From: Nocardia farcinica
Lineage (GTDB): Bacteria; Actinomycetota; Actinomycetes; Mycobacteriales; Mycobacteriaceae
Direction of reading: 5' to 3'
DNA: 64,000 nucleotides
Assembly (NCBI RefSeq): GCF_001182745.1
Contig: NZ_LN868939.1
Coordinates: 496,001 to 560,000 of the forward strand
Notes under the pieces: model-generated
Told to the model about the DNA's origin: nothing
The model's database searches: none
Seen by the model: the letters and a program-made list of their open reading frames with translations, nothing else
Shown: in pieces, positions 43,020-53,800 of the stretch
Layout: the number at the start of each line of letters is the position of its first letter
Numbering within the stretch: position 1 is the stretch's first letter
Translations under genes and position numbers: made by a program

Positions 43020-43667
43020 ATGACCGGCAACCAGATCGGCAGCGACGGTGAACACGTACTCCAGGAGCGCTACGGCACCGTCGACCGGGCCGAGCGATTC
43101 TACGGCGACCAGGTGCTCGACCGGCTCAATCCGGCGATGGTCGAATTCGTCCGGCGGATGGACATGGCGTTCATCGCCACCGCCGACAAGAACGGGGAGT
43201 GCGACAACAGCTTCCGCGCCGGGCCGCCCGGCTTCCTGCACGTCGTCGACGACCGCACGATCGCCTATCCGGAATATCGTGGCAACGGGGTGATGGCGAG
43301 TCTGGGCAACATCTCGGAGAACCCGCACATCGGGATTCTGCTCATCGATTTCGTGCACGACCTGATCGGACTGCACATCAACGGCTCGGCGCGCATCGTG
43401 GAGGACCACGCGCTGCGCTGCTCGGTGCCCGACCTGCCCGCGGCGCGGGTGCGCGGCAGGCAGGCCGAACGCTGGGTGGTGGTGGAGGTCGAGGAGGCCT
43501 ACATCCACTGCCGCAAGCACATCCCGCACCTGGTGCCCGCCGACCGCGAGCAGCGCGACTGGGGTACCGACAACGTCCGGGCCAAGGGCGGGGACTACTT
43601 CGGCGTCAAGGCTTCGTCCGGTGTCGTCTCGTCCGGCATCGAACCAGCCGCCGTGCTCAGTCGCTGA
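43020..43667 (+). CDS. pyridoxamine 5'-phosphate oxidase-fold protein
   Basis: Encodes 215 residues of the split beta-barrel flavin-binding fold: VRRMDMAFIATADKNGECDN, the flavin-loop segment FRAGPPGFLHVVDDRTIAYP, and GNGVMASLGNISENPHIGIL, then FVHDLIGLHINGSARIVED. Such proteins bind FMN or F420 and reduce or sense small molecules. The tail (EAYIHCRKHIPHLVPADREQ) is typical of the general-stress subgroup. The gene follows a 196-bp gap. Substrate unknown. Confidence 0.8.
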   Translation: MTGNQIGSDGEHVLQERYGTVDRAERFYGDQVLDRLNPAMVEFVRRMDMAFIATADKNGECDNSFRAGPPGFLHVVDDRTIAYPEYRGNGVMASLGNISENPHIGILLIDFVHDLIGLHINGSARIVEDHALRCSVPDLPAARVRGRQAERWVVVEVEEAYIHCRKHIPHLVPADREQRDWGTDNVRAKGGDYFGVKASSGVVSSGIEPAAVLSR

Positions 43668-43690
43668 ATCGGCCCGCTCGCCCCGCGTGG

Positions 43691-44161
43691 CTAGTCGATC
43701 TTGAAGATGACCAGCCGCTGCACGACGAAGTTGATCACCGTCGCCGTGCCCTGGGCCACCACGAAGGCGACGGCGACCGGCACGGGGTCCTCCCCGAGCA
43801 GATGCACCATCAGCTGGTTGATGCCCACCTGGACCGCGAAGGTGGTGGCGTAGAGCGCCACCACCGCCAGGAACCGGGCGCGGCTCGGCGGCGCCTGGAA
43901 GGTCCAGCGGCGGTTGATCAGGTACGCGGTGGTGGTGCCCGCCACGAAACCGATCGACTTGGCGACCGGCACGGGCAGCCCGACCACCTTCAGCAGGAAC
44001 ACGTACAGCCCGAAGTCGACGATCGCGGAGAACCCGCCGGTCACGGTGAACCGGATGATCTGCGTCTTCAGGTCGACGGCGCCGTCCGCGTCGGCGAGTC
44101 GTTCGTCGACCAGGGGCAACTCGGCCGTGGGCGGCAGTGGGGGTTCGGCGTGCACGGCCAC
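43691..44161 (-). CDS. GtrA-family protein (Rv3789-like)
   Basis: Encodes 156 residues with four membrane spans (IIRFTVTGGFSAIVDFGLYV, VAKSIGFVAGTTTAYLINRR, ATTFAVQVGINQLMVHLLGE and AFVVAQGTATVINFVVQRLV). It sits beside dprE1 exactly as Rv3789 does. Rv3789 has been proposed to flip decaprenyl-phosphoryl-arabinose or to recruit AftA. It is divergent from dprE1 with a 95-bp spacer. It is distinct from the GtrA protein at 27682. Confidence 0.85.
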   Translation of the reverse strand: MAVHAEPPLPPTAELPLVDERLADADGAVDLKTQIIRFTVTGGFSAIVDFGLYVFLLKVVGLPVPVAKSIGFVAGTTTAYLINRRWTFQAPPSRARFLAVVALYATTFAVQVGINQLMVHLLGEDPVPVAVAFVVAQGTATVINFVVQRLVIFKID

Positions 44162-44256
44162 GAGCCTAACGCCGAGCGGCCGCCGTGCCCCACCGCGTAC
44201 CGGCGAGTACGCCGACGGCGAACCCTCGCGCGCGGGGGCATGTAGCCTCTATCCCG

Positions 44257-45738
44257 ATGTCCACGAAAGCTCCGACCACCACCACGACGACCGGTGTCGA
44301 CGAGACCGCAGGCAGCACCGACGGCGCCACCGGGCGTACCGAGGCCTACCAGCTGCCCACGCGGACCCGGTCGCTCACCGGGTGGGGTCGCACCGCACCC
44401 ACCTCCGCCGAAGTGCTCTCGACCAGCGATCCGGAAGTGATCGCGAAGGCCGTCGCGATGGTCGCCGAGGACAACGACGGCAAGCCCGCCCACCTGCGCC
44501 GCGGCGTGATCGCGCGGGGCCTCGGCCGCTCCTACGGCGACAACGCCCAGAACGCGGGCGGCCTGGTCGTCGACATGACCGCGCTCAACCGCATCCACCG
44601 CATCGACGCCGACTCCCGGCTGGTCGACGTGGACGCCGGCGTCACGCTCGACCAGCTGATGAAGGCGGCGCTGCCGTTCGGGCTGTGGGTGCCCGTGCTC
44701 CCCGGCACCAGGCAGGTGACCGTGGGTGGCGCGATCGGCTCCGACATCCACGGCAAGAACCATCACAGCGCGGGCAGCTTCGGCAACCACGTGCGCTCGA
44801 TGGAGCTGCTCACCGCCGACGGCACCGTGCACCACATCACGCCCAAGCGCAACGCCAAGCTGTTCTGGGCCACGGTCGGCGGGTGCGGCCTCACCGGCAT
44901 CATCCTGCGCGCGACCATCGAGATGACGCCGACCGAGACGGCGTACTTCATCGCCGACGGCGACGTGACGGCCGGGCTGGACGAGACCATCGCCTTCCAC
45001 AGCGACGGCTCCGAGGACAACTACACCTACAGCTCGGCCTGGTTCGACGCGATGAGCCCGATGCCGAAGCTGGGCCGGGCGGTGATCTCGCGCGGCTCGC
45101 TGGCCAAGCTCGACGAGCTGCCCAAGAAGCTGCGCAAGAACCCGCTCGACTTCACCGGCAAGACCTTCCTGACCTTCCCCGACCTGTTCCCGAACGGGCT
45201 GCTCAACAAGCAGACCTTCGCGCTGGCCACCGAGGTCTGGTACCGCAAGGGCACCACCTACCGGCGCAAGCCGCAGAACCTGACCGCGTTCTACCACCCG
45301 CTGGACATGCTCGGCGAGTGGAATCGCGCCTACGGCTCGCGCGGCTTCCTCCAGTACCAGTTCGTGGTGCCGCCGGAGGCGGTCGAGGAGTTCAAGCAGA
45401 TCCTCATCGACGTCCAGCGCAGCGGGCACTACTCGTTCCTCAACGTGTTCAAGTACTTCGGCCAGGGCAACCAGGCACCGCTGAGCTTCCCGATGCCGGG
45501 CTGGAACGTCTGCCTGGACTTCCCGATCAAGCCGGGGCTCAACGAGTTCGTCACCGAATTGGACAGCCGGGTGCTGGAATTCGGCGGCAGGCTCTACACC
45601 GGCAAGGACTCGCGCACCACCGCCGAGACCTTCCACAAGATGTATCCGCGGATCGACGAGTGGATCAAGGTCCGCCGATCGGTCGATCCCACAGGCGTTT
45701 TCATGTCCGACATGGCGAGGAGGCTGGAACTCCAGTGA
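44257..45738 (+). CDS. dprE1: decaprenylphosphoryl-beta-D-ribose oxidase DprE1
   Basis: Encodes 493 residues, an FAD-linked oxidase. FAD-binding segments are [20 protein letters not shown] and [20 protein letters not shown]. With DprE2 it epimerises decaprenyl-phosphoryl-ribose to the arabinose form, the sole arabinofuranose donor for wall arabinan. Cys419, in [12 protein letters not shown], corresponds to Cys387 of M. tuberculosis, the residue attacked by benzothiazinones, so the inhibitor site is intact. The first ~30 residues are a Thr-rich tail. dprE2 follows 16 bp downstream. Confidence 0.93.
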   Translation: MSTKAPTTTTTTGVDETAGSTDGATGRTEAYQLPTRTRSLTGWGRTAPTSAEVLSTSDPEVIAKAVAMVAEDNDGKPAHLRRGVIARGLGRSYGDNAQNAGGLVVDMTALNRIHRIDADSRLVDVDAGVTLDQLMKAALPFGLWVPVLPGTRQVTVGGAIGSDIHGKNHHSAGSFGNHVRSMELLTADGTVHHITPKRNAKLFWATVGGCGLTGIILRATIEMTPTETAYFIADGDVTAGLDETIAFHSDGSEDNYTYSSAWFDAMSPMPKLGRAVISRGSLAKLDELPKKLRKNPLDFTGKTFLTFPDLFPNGLLNKQTFALATEVWYRKGTTYRRKPQNLTAFYHPLDMLGEWNRAYGSRGFLQYQFVVPPEAVEEFKQILIDVQRSGHYSFLNVFKYFGQGNQAPLSFPMPGWNVCLDFPIKPGLNEFVTELDSRVLEFGGRLYTGKDSRTTAETFHKMYPRIDEWIKVRRSVDPTGVFMSDMARRLELQ

Positions 45739-45754
45739 CGGTGAGGTTCGCACG

Positions 45755-46534
45755 ATGATCAATGCCGTAGGCAACCCGCAGGCCATCCTGCTGCTCGGCG
45801 GCACCTCGGAGATCGGCCTCGCGATCTGCGCGGAGTACCTGAAGAAGGCTCCCGCGCGCGTCATCCTGGCGACGCTGCCCGGCGACCCGCTGCGCGCGGA
45901 CGCGGTGGCGCAGATGGAAGCCGCGGGGGCGAGCGAGGTCGAGGTGATCGATTTCGACGCGCTCGACACCGACAGCCATCCGAAGGTGATCGACGCGGCC
46001 TGGGCGCGCGGTGATGTCGACGTGGCGATCGTGGCGTTCGGCCTGCTCGGCGAGGCCGAGGAGTTGTGGCGGAACCAGCGCAAGGCCGTGCAGATCGCCG
46101 AGATCAACTACACCGCCGCGGTGTCGGTGGGTGTGCTGGTCGGCGAGAAGATGCAGGCCCAGGGGTACGGGCGCATCATCGCGATGTCCTCGGCGGCGGG
46201 TGAGCGCGTGCGGCGCTCCAACTTCGTCTACGGCTCGACCAAGGCCGGGCTGGACGGGTTCTACCTCGGCCTGGGCGAGGCGCTGCGGCCGTTCGGCCCG
46301 CGCGTGCTGGTGGTGCGGCCGGGCCAGGTGCGCACCCGCACCACCATCGAGCACTGGAAGGCGACCGGCGCGAAGGAGGCGCCGTTCACCGTGGACAAGG
46401 AAGAGGTTGCCGCGCTGGCGGTTTCGGCTTCCGACAAGGGCAAGGAGCTCATCTGGGCGCCGGGCGTGTTCCGGTACGTGATGATGGTTCTGCGTCACAT
46501 CCCGCGGCCGATCTTCCGCAGGCTGCCGATCTAG
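45755..46534 (+). CDS. dprE2: decaprenylphosphoryl-2-keto-ribose reductase DprE2
   Basis: Encodes 259 residues of the SDR fold: cofactor loop [56 protein letters not shown] with the catalytic serine, and [14 protein letters not shown] with Tyr and Lys. It reduces the keto intermediate made by DprE1 with NADH to give decaprenyl-phosphoryl-arabinose. The C-terminus is basic and hydrophobic ([15 protein letters not shown]), compatible with membrane association. It forms an operon with dprE1; a large hairpin follows before aftA. Confidence 0.92.
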   Translation: MINAVGNPQAILLLGGTSEIGLAICAEYLKKAPARVILATLPGDPLRADAVAQMEAAGASEVEVIDFDALDTDSHPKVIDAAWARGDVDVAIVAFGLLGEAEELWRNQRKAVQIAEINYTAAVSVGVLVGEKMQAQGYGRIIAMSSAAGERVRRSNFVYGSTKAGLDGFYLGLGEALRPFGPRVLVVRPGQVRTRTTIEHWKATGAKEAPFTVDKEEVAALAVSASDKGKELIWAPGVFRYVMMVLRHIPRPIFRRLPI

Positions 46535-46547
46535 CCGACCGGACTTT

Positions 46548-46587
46548 CGCCGGAGGGCCGTGCACGGGCGTGCGCGGCCCTCCGGCG
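46548..46587 (+). terminator. long GC hairpin between dprE2 and aftA
   Basis: CGCCGGAGGGCCG (46548-46560) and its exact complement (46575-46587) form a 13-bp stem with a 14-base loop that can itself pair partly. There is no T-run. It may partially terminate dprE1-dprE2 mRNA, leaving aftA with its own promoter in the 46588-46738 spacer. Confidence 0.5.
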
Positions 46588-46738
46588 TTCCCGGGTCTGC
46601 GAGGCACCCCGTGTACTCCACTAGGCTGTGCTCGATTCGCCTGAGCGAGACCGCCCACGGAACCCGCTCGGGCAGAGGCACTGCGCAGAGGCAATGCCTG
46701 AGGGGAACGCGGATCAGGAGCCGGAGGTTGGCGCACCG

Positions 46739-48796
46739 ATGACGACGAGCGACAGGGGGCGGCTGCGGCCGCTGGTGCGTCAGGTGGGCGGCGGCGTCGG
46801 CGAGGCGATCGCGGCGGCCCTCGTGGCGGTTGCCGTGGCCGCGGTGGGCCTGGTCGCCTTCTCGCTGGTCGAGTGGCCCGCGTTCAACTCCTCCCACGTG
46901 ACCCGCGCGCTCACCACGGTCGGCCAGGTGGTCGCGGCGGCGCTGCTCGTCGCGGCGATCGTGCTGGTGCGCAGGCGCCGCGCCCCGCGCCTCGCGGCAC
47001 TGCTGTCGTGGGCGGGTATCGCCGCCTTCGTGACCGTGACGCTCGGCATGCCGCTGGCCGCGACGAAGCTGTACCTGTTCGGTGTCTCGGTCGATCAGGA
47101 GTTCCGTACCGAGTACCTGACCCGGCTCACCGACAGCCCCGCGCTGCGCGACATGACCTACGCCGACATCCCGCCGTTCTATCCGGCGGGCTGGTTCTGG
47201 GTCGGCGGCCGGGTGGCCGACGTGCTGGGGATGTCGGGCTGGGAGGCGTTCAAGCCCTACGCGATCGGCTCGCTGGCGGTCGCGGCGGTGCTGTCGCTGG
47301 TGCTGTGGACGCGGCTGATCCGGACCGACTGGGCCATCGCGGTCACGGCGGCGAGCACGGCCGTCGCGCTCGCCTTCGCCTCGCCCGAGGCCTACAGCGC
47401 CGTCATCGTGCTGCTGCTGCCGCCCGCGCTGGTGCTGGCCTGGGGGGCGCTGCACCGGCCGGTCGCGGACGGACTGGTCGCCGATGACAGCGCCGTCGCA
47501 GAGCCGCCCGCCACCACCGCGGAGCGACCCCCGGTGCCCGAGCAGGCCGGTTCGTCCGTTCCCGCGAGCGCGGGCGGCTGGGGCGCGGTGGTCGGCACCG
47601 GGCTCTTCCTCGGTTTGGCGGCCACCTTCTACACCCTCTACCTGGGCGTCGCGGCGTTCGCGGTGACGCTGATGGGGCTGCTCGCGGCCTTCCTCGCCGT
47701 CCGGGCGGCCAAGCAGACACGACGACCGCGGCGGGGCACGGCAGTCGTCGCGACCGGGCCGGTCTGGCGCGCGGCGGTACCGCCGCTGGTTCGGCTGCTC
47801 GTGATCGCGGTGATCGCGGCGCTCATCGCGGCGGTGGTGTGGACACCCGTGCTCGTGGAGATGCTGCGCTCGACCACGCCGCGCTCGGGCACCGCTCTGC
47901 ACTACCTGCCCCGGGCGGGCGCCGAGTTGCCGCTGCCGATGCTGGAGTTCTCGCTGCTGGGCGCGCTGTGCCTGATCGGCACGATCTGGCTGGTGGTGCG
48001 GGCCTCGTCGTCGCGGCGCGCCCAGGCGCTCGGCGTCGGCGTGCTGGCGATCTACCTCTGGACGCTGCTGTCGATGCTGGTGACGGCGGCGGGTACGACG
48101 CTGCTGTCGTTCCGGTTGGAAGCGCCGCTGCTGGCACTGCTGGCGACCGCGGGCGCGTTCGGTTTCGTCGAGGGGGCGCGGGCGGCCTACCAGGCGTTCA
48201 ACGAGCCCGAGCGATTCCGGGTCGCGGTCGCGGTGGTCGCGGTGCTCGGCGCGCTCGCCTTCGCCCAGGACATTCCGCACGTGCTCGCACCGGAGATCAC
48301 CACCGCCTACACCGACACCGACGGCGACGGCGAACGCGCCGACAAGCGCCCGCCCGGCGCCGCCTCCTACTACCGCGAGATCGACGCCGCGCTGCGCGAG
48401 CAGACCGGCAGGCCGCGCGACGAGACGGTCGTGCTCACCGCCGACACGACCTTTCTTGCCTTCTACCCCTACTTCGGGTTCCAGGCGCTGACCTCGCACT
48501 ACGCCAACCCGCTCGCCGACTTCGCGGGCCGCGCCGCCCTGATCCGGCAGTGGAGCGAGCTGGACTCCCCCGCCGCCCTGCGGGCCGCGCTGGCCGAGAG
48601 CCCCTGGCGCGCTCCCGACGCGTTCCTGTTCCGGCGCAGCGGCGAGACCTACACGCTGCGATTGGCCGAGGACGTCTATCCCAACGACCCCAACGTCCGC
48701 CGTTACACGGTGAGCTTCCCGGCGGCGCTGTTCGACGACCCCGCCTTCACCAGCACCGACATCGGCCCGTTCACGCTGGTCACCGTGCGGGACTGA
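46739..48796 (+). CDS. aftA: galactan 5-O-arabinofuranosyltransferase AftA
   Basis: Encodes 685 residues from ATG 46739 (GGAGG lies 12 bases upstream; ATG 46694 is an alternative). It is a GT-C membrane protein with about ten or more spans and a soluble C-terminal domain. The first external loop (KLYLFGVSVDQEFRTEYLTR) carries the Asp-Gln-Glu residues expected at the active site, and YADIPPFYPAGWFWVGG follows. AftA adds the first arabinofuranose to galactan, using the donor from DprE1/DprE2. The gene order dprE1-dprE2-aftA-emb is conserved in this group. Confidence 0.87.
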   Translation: MTTSDRGRLRPLVRQVGGGVGEAIAAALVAVAVAAVGLVAFSLVEWPAFNSSHVTRALTTVGQVVAAALLVAAIVLVRRRRAPRLAALLSWAGIAAFVTVTLGMPLAATKLYLFGVSVDQEFRTEYLTRLTDSPALRDMTYADIPPFYPAGWFWVGGRVADVLGMSGWEAFKPYAIGSLAVAAVLSLVLWTRLIRTDWAIAVTAASTAVALAFASPEAYSAVIVLLLPPALVLAWGALHRPVADGLVADDSAVAEPPATTAERPPVPEQAGSSVPASAGGWGAVVGTGLFLGLAATFYTLYLGVAAFAVTLMGLLAAFLAVRAAKQTRRPRRGTAVVATGPVWRAAVPPLVRLLVIAVIAALIAAVVWTPVLVEMLRSTTPRSGTALHYLPRAGAELPLPMLEFSLLGALCLIGTIWLVVRASSSRRAQALGVGVLAIYLWTLLSMLVTAAGTTLLSFRLEAPLLALLATAGAFGFVEGARAAYQAFNEPERFRVAVAVVAVLGALAFAQDIPHVLAPEITTAYTDTDGDGERADKRPPGAASYYREIDAALREQTGRPRDETVVLTADTTFLAFYPYFGFQALTSHYANPLADFAGRAALIRQWSELDSPAALRAALAESPWRAPDAFLFRRSGETYTLRLAEDVYPNDPNVRRYTVSFPAALFDDPAFTSTDIGPFTLVTVRD

Positions 48797-48989
48797 CGAG
48801 CGAGAGCCAGATCACACCGGTTTCCCGGTTTCGGCGCGCCGGTGCTGGGCAGTCTGGTCCGAAGCGGCGGTTCCGCCTGCCCGGAGAACCCCGGCAGGCC
48901 GTCTCGCGATCCGGGCGAGGCCGTACACCGCGTTGCGCCGACCGCGCGCCCGCGGCCGCCGGGCACATCCGACGAAGGAGCACCGAGGG

Positions 48990-50822
48990 GTGGCGCCTAC
49001 CCGAGAGACTGCCGAGCCGACCACCATCGTCCGAGGACGGCCACCGCGCATCCGGACCGCGTGGCGACCCGCGACCGCCGCGCGTGCGCTCGTTCCCGAG
49101 CGCGGCGATCTGCTGGTCGGCCTCATCTACCTCGTACTGGCGGCCGCGGTGCTGTCCGGGCAGTGGCGCGACACCTCGGGCGGATACCTGATCAAGAGCG
49201 GTCAGGACCAGACCATGTGGGAGTGGTTCTTCGCGGTGACCGCGCATTCGCTCGCGCACCTGGAGAACCCGCTCGGCACGACCTTGCAGAACTTCCCCGC
49301 CGGGGTGAACATGATGGCCAACACGGCCATGTTCGGCGTCGGCGTGCCGCTGGCGCCGATCACCCTGCTGTTCGGGCCCACGGTGACCTTCGTGCTCGTG
49401 CTGACGCTCGGCCTGGCCACCACCGCCTACGCCTGGTACCGGCTCTTCGCCGCCGAACTCGTGCGTTCCCGGGCCGCGGCCGCGCTGGGCGGACTGTTCT
49501 GCGGATTCGCGCCCGGGATGATCTCGCACGCCAACGCGCACCCGAACTTCGTGGTGCTCGCGCTGCTGCCGGTGATCGCCGGGCTGGTGATCCGGCTGGC
49601 ACGGGTCACGGTGGCCGAGGGTGGCGGCGTTCGGTGGCGGTCCGCGGTCGCGCTCGGCCTGCTGGTGGCCGGGCAGATCGCGTTGGGCGAGGAACCGCTG
49701 TTGATCTTCGCGCTGGCCTTCGCGGTGTTCGCGGTCGTCTACCACGCGCGTGCCCCGCGCGCGGGGCTGCGCGCCGCGCGGGCGATCGCACCCACCGTCG
49801 CGGTGGCCGCGGGCATCACGCTGGTGCTCACGGCGGTGCCGCTGTGGTGGCAGTTCTTCGGACCGCAGAGTTACCGCTCGATCGATCACGGGCCGATGGG
49901 CAACGATCTCAAGGCGATGGTGCAGTTCCCGTCGGAGTCGCTGGGCGGCCTGCTCGCGCCGGGGCAGCCGGTGGCGATCAACCCCACCGAACAGAACGCC
50001 TACTTCGGCTGGCCGCTGCTGCTGCTCGTCGGCGTGATCGTCGCGCTGCTGTGGCGGGACCGGGTGGTGCGCGCCGCCGCCGCGGTGATCGCCGTGTTCG
50101 GGCTGCTCTCGCTGGGCGCGAGCGCGACGCTGGGCAAGCGCGACACCGGCATCGCGCTACCCTGGCGCTGGGCCGAGCACGTGCCGCTGCTGAACACCGT
50201 GCTGGAGAGCAGGCTGGCACTGGCGGCGGTGCCCGCCATCGCGATACTGCTGGCGCTGGTGGCCGAGCGCGCGGTGGCCTCCTGGCGGACCTCGCTGACC
50301 GACTGGAAGCCGCTGGCCTGGTTCGCCGCCGTCGCGGCCGCGCTGGTGCCGTTGACACCCACCGTCCTGCCGGTCACCGAACGGGAACCGACACCGCGGT
50401 TCTTCACCGAGCAGACCGTGCGGGCGTTCACCGGCGACGGCTCGGTCGTCCTGGTGCCACCGCCCCGGCCCGCCGACGCGCGGGCGCTGCGCTGGCAGTC
50501 CGACGCGGACTTCGTATTCCCGCTGGCCGGTGGCTATTTCGTCGGCCCGACCGGCGCCGACAAGAAGGGGGTCTACGGCCCGCCCCGGCGCCCGACCACG
50601 GACCTGCTGGTGCGCGCGCAGGACACCGGCTCGGTGCCGCCGATCGGAGCGGCCGAACAGGCCGCGGCCCGCGCGGATCTGCGCTACTGGCGCGCCGACG
50701 TGCTCGTCCTGCCCGCGACGAAGAACGCCGACGTGCTCGCCGAAACCGTGACCCGGCTGCTGGGCGCCGGGCCGGTCCCGGTGGCCGATGTGCGGGTCTG
50801 GGACGTGCGCGGCCTGCGCTGA
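48990..50822 (+). CDS. GT-C-like integral membrane protein, possible glycosyltransferase
   Basis: Encodes 610 residues from a GTG with GAAGGAGC upstream. About eleven spans precede a soluble C-terminal domain of roughly 150 residues. The loop after span 1 (GGYLIKSGQDQTMWEWFFAV) holds an Asp in the place used for catalysis by GT-C enzymes, and HSLAHLENPLGTTLQNFPAG and ALGEEPLLIFALAFAVFAVV follow. Its place between aftA and emb points to a role in arabinan or lipoglycan building. It is absent from this position in M. tuberculosis. The family could not be named; donor and acceptor are unknown. Confidence 0.7.
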   Translation: MAPTRETAEPTTIVRGRPPRIRTAWRPATAARALVPERGDLLVGLIYLVLAAAVLSGQWRDTSGGYLIKSGQDQTMWEWFFAVTAHSLAHLENPLGTTLQNFPAGVNMMANTAMFGVGVPLAPITLLFGPTVTFVLVLTLGLATTAYAWYRLFAAELVRSRAAAALGGLFCGFAPGMISHANAHPNFVVLALLPVIAGLVIRLARVTVAEGGGVRWRSAVALGLLVAGQIALGEEPLLIFALAFAVFAVVYHARAPRAGLRAARAIAPTVAVAAGITLVLTAVPLWWQFFGPQSYRSIDHGPMGNDLKAMVQFPSESLGGLLAPGQPVAINPTEQNAYFGWPLLLLVGVIVALLWRDRVVRAAAAVIAVFGLLSLGASATLGKRDTGIALPWRWAEHVPLLNTVLESRLALAAVPAIAILLALVAERAVASWRTSLTDWKPLAWFAAVAAALVPLTPTVLPVTEREPTPRFFTEQTVRAFTGDGSVVLVPPPRPADARALRWQSDADFVFPLAGGYFVGPTGADKKGVYGPPRRPTTDLLVRAQDTGSVPPIGAAEQAAARADLRYWRADVLVLPATKNADVLAETVTRLLGAGPVPVADVRVWDVRGLR

Positions 50823-50893
50823 TACCGGCGGGGACCGCGCCGGGCGGTTCGGTGGCGCGGGCCGCACCCGTGCGGTGGCTAGCATGACTGATC

Positions 50894-53800
50894 GTGCGAC
50901 CGGACCGAACAACTCGAGCGTTCACCCGCTACCGCCTGATCGCCCTCGTCTCCGGGCTTCTCGGATTCGTGCTGGCGCTGCTGTCACCGCTGCTGCCGGT
51001 ACGGCAGGACCGGGCGACGCTGGACTGGCCGCAGCCCGATGCCGCGAGCGTGTCCGCGCCCCTGGTGTCGTATGTGCCGCTGCGCCTGGATGCCTCGCTG
51101 CCCTGCTCGGTGCTCGGCTCCGGCGCGTCGACCCTGCTGTCCACCATCCCGGTCGCGTCCGGCCAGGCCACCAGCAAGGGCCTGGTCGTCTCGGTCGCCG
51201 ACGGCACCCTCACGCTCCTGCAACGCGACGTGCCGCTGCTCTCGGCCCCGGTCGCCGAGATCGCCTCGTGCGCCGAGATCAGGGTCGAGGCCACCGACGC
51301 GGCCACCACCGCGGAGTTCGTCGGGGTGTCGCGGGCGGACGGAACCCCGTTCCGCAACAGCGTGACTCGCGACATCAGGCCCCAGATGGTCGGCGTGTTC
51401 ACCGATCTCGACGCCGGGCAGCTCGGCGGTGCGCGCGTGCACGCCGACATCGACTCCCGCTTCTCCTCCACGCCGAGTCCGCTGAAACTGGCGGTGATGA
51501 TCGCCGCCGCGGTGTTCACCGTGATCGCGCTGGTGGCACTGCACCTGCTGGACACCTCCGACGGCCGCCGCGCCCGCCGCTTCCTGCCCGCGCACTGGTG
51601 GCGCTTCGGCCCGGCCGACGGCGCGGTGCTCGGCACGCTGGTGCTGTGGCACATCATCGGCGCCAACACCTCCGACGACGGCTACATCCTCAACATGGCG
51701 CGCGCCTCGGAGCGCTCGGGCTACATGGCCAACTACTACCGTTGGTTCGCCGTGCCCGAGGCACCGTTCGGCTGGTCCTACGAGGTGCTGGCCTGGATGG
51801 CGAAGGTGTCGGCGGCCAGCCCGTGGATGCGGCTGCCCACGCTGCTCGCGGGCATCCTGTGCTGGCTGGTGATCAGCCGCGAGGTGCTGCCCCGGCTCGG
51901 GGCGCGGGTGCGCCGCAACAAGGTCGCGCTGTGGACCGCGGGCCTGGTGTTCCTGGCGTTCTGGCTGCCCTACGACAACGGTCTGCGCCCGGAACCGCTG
52001 ATCGCCGCGGGCGCGCTGCTCACCTGGTGCTCGATCGAACGCGCGATCGCCACCGGGCGGCTGCTGCCCGCCGCGATCGCGGTGCTGATCGCGGGCTTCT
52101 CGCTGGCTGCCGGCCCGACCGGCCTGATCTGCGTGGCCGCGCTCATCGCCGGCTCGCGGCCGGTGTTGCAGATCATTGTCAAGCGGGCGCGCGGCGGTGG
52201 CGGGCGCGGCGCGGGGGTGTTCCGCTATCTGTCGCTGCTCGCGCCGGGGCTCGCGGCGGGCACGCTGGTGCTGATCGTGGTGTTCGCCGACCAGACCCTG
52301 TCCACGGTGCTCGAGGCCACCCGGGTGCGCACCCTGGTCGGCCCCAACGTGGCCTGGTTCGACGAGCGGACCCGCTGGGACTCGCTGCTGATGCTGGCAC
52401 CGGACGGTTCGCTGGCCCGCCGCTTCGGCGTGCTGCTCATGCTGTTGTGCCTGCTGGTCTCGGTGTTGCAGGTGCTGCGCAAGGGCCGCATCCCGGGCAC
52501 CTCGCGCGGGCCCTCGGTGCGCATCCTCGGCATCGTGTTCGCCTCGCTGCTGCTGATGATGTTCACCCCGACCAAGTGGACGCACCACTTCGGCGTCTAC
52601 GCCGGGCTGGCCGGTTCGCTGGCCGCGCTGGCGGCGGTGGCGGTGGGTACCGCGGCGATCCGCTCGCCGCGCAACCGCGCGCTGTTCGCGGCGGCGGTGC
52701 TGTTCCTGCTGGCCATCACCTTCACCGGCTCCAACGGCTGGTGGTACGTCTCGAGCTACGGCGTGCCCTGGTGGGACAAGGCGCCGCTGATCGCGGGCAA
52801 GGGGCTGTCCACGCTGTTCCTCGGGCTCACCGGGGTGGCGCTGCTGGTGGCGGTGTGGTTCCACTACCGCGAGCCCTACCGGCGCCCGCGCCCGGGCAAC
52901 GGCTTCGACCGGGTCGCCTCCGCGCCGCTGACCATCGCCGCGGCCCTGCTGGTGCTCTTCGAGATCGCCTCGCTGGCCAAGGGCGCGGTCGGCCAGTATC
53001 CGGCCTACTCGATCGCCAAGTCCAACATCGAGTCGCTGCGCGGGAATCCGTGCGCGCTGGCCGACGAGGTGCTGGTGGAGACGAACACCGCCGACTCGCT
53101 GCTGCAACCCTACGACGCCGCCCCGGCCGACGGGCTGGCCGGCGAGGTGACGGCCTTCACCCCCGACGGGGTGGCGCGCGATCTCACCGCCGACGCGGAG
53201 GAGACCGCCAGCGGCGGCGCCAACACCGTCGACACCGGTGGCGAGAACAAGACCACCAACACCACCGGCGCGGGCACCGGCGGCGGCACCACAGCCGAGG
53301 CGGGCATCAACGGCAGCAGTGTGGCGCTGCCGTTCGGCCTCGACCCGGCGCGGACCCCGGTGCTGGGCTCCTACCAGGAGGACGAACAGCGGCAAGCCGC
53401 GCTCACCACGCACTGGTACCGGCTGGACCAGAACGCCGACGACCTGCGCGCCGATCCGGCGTACCGGGTGCTGGCGATCACGGCGGCGGGCCGCATCAAG
53501 TCGGTCGACGCCGACGGCGTGGAGACCTACGGCCAGGAGCTGCGGGTGGAGTACGGCGTGCGCGAGGCCGACGGCAGCGTCCGGGTCCTCGGTTCGGTGC
53601 TGCCGCTGGACATCGGCCCGGCACCGTCCTGGCGCACGCTGCGCGTCCCGTTGGACCGGCTGCCCGGCGAGGTGAACGCCGTGCGCCTGGTGGCCGTCGA
53701 CAACGACATCACCCAGCGCCAGTGGCTGGCGGTCACCCCGCCGCGGCTGCCGCGGCTGGCGACGCTGAACTCGGTGGTCGGCTCCACCGATCCGGTGCTG

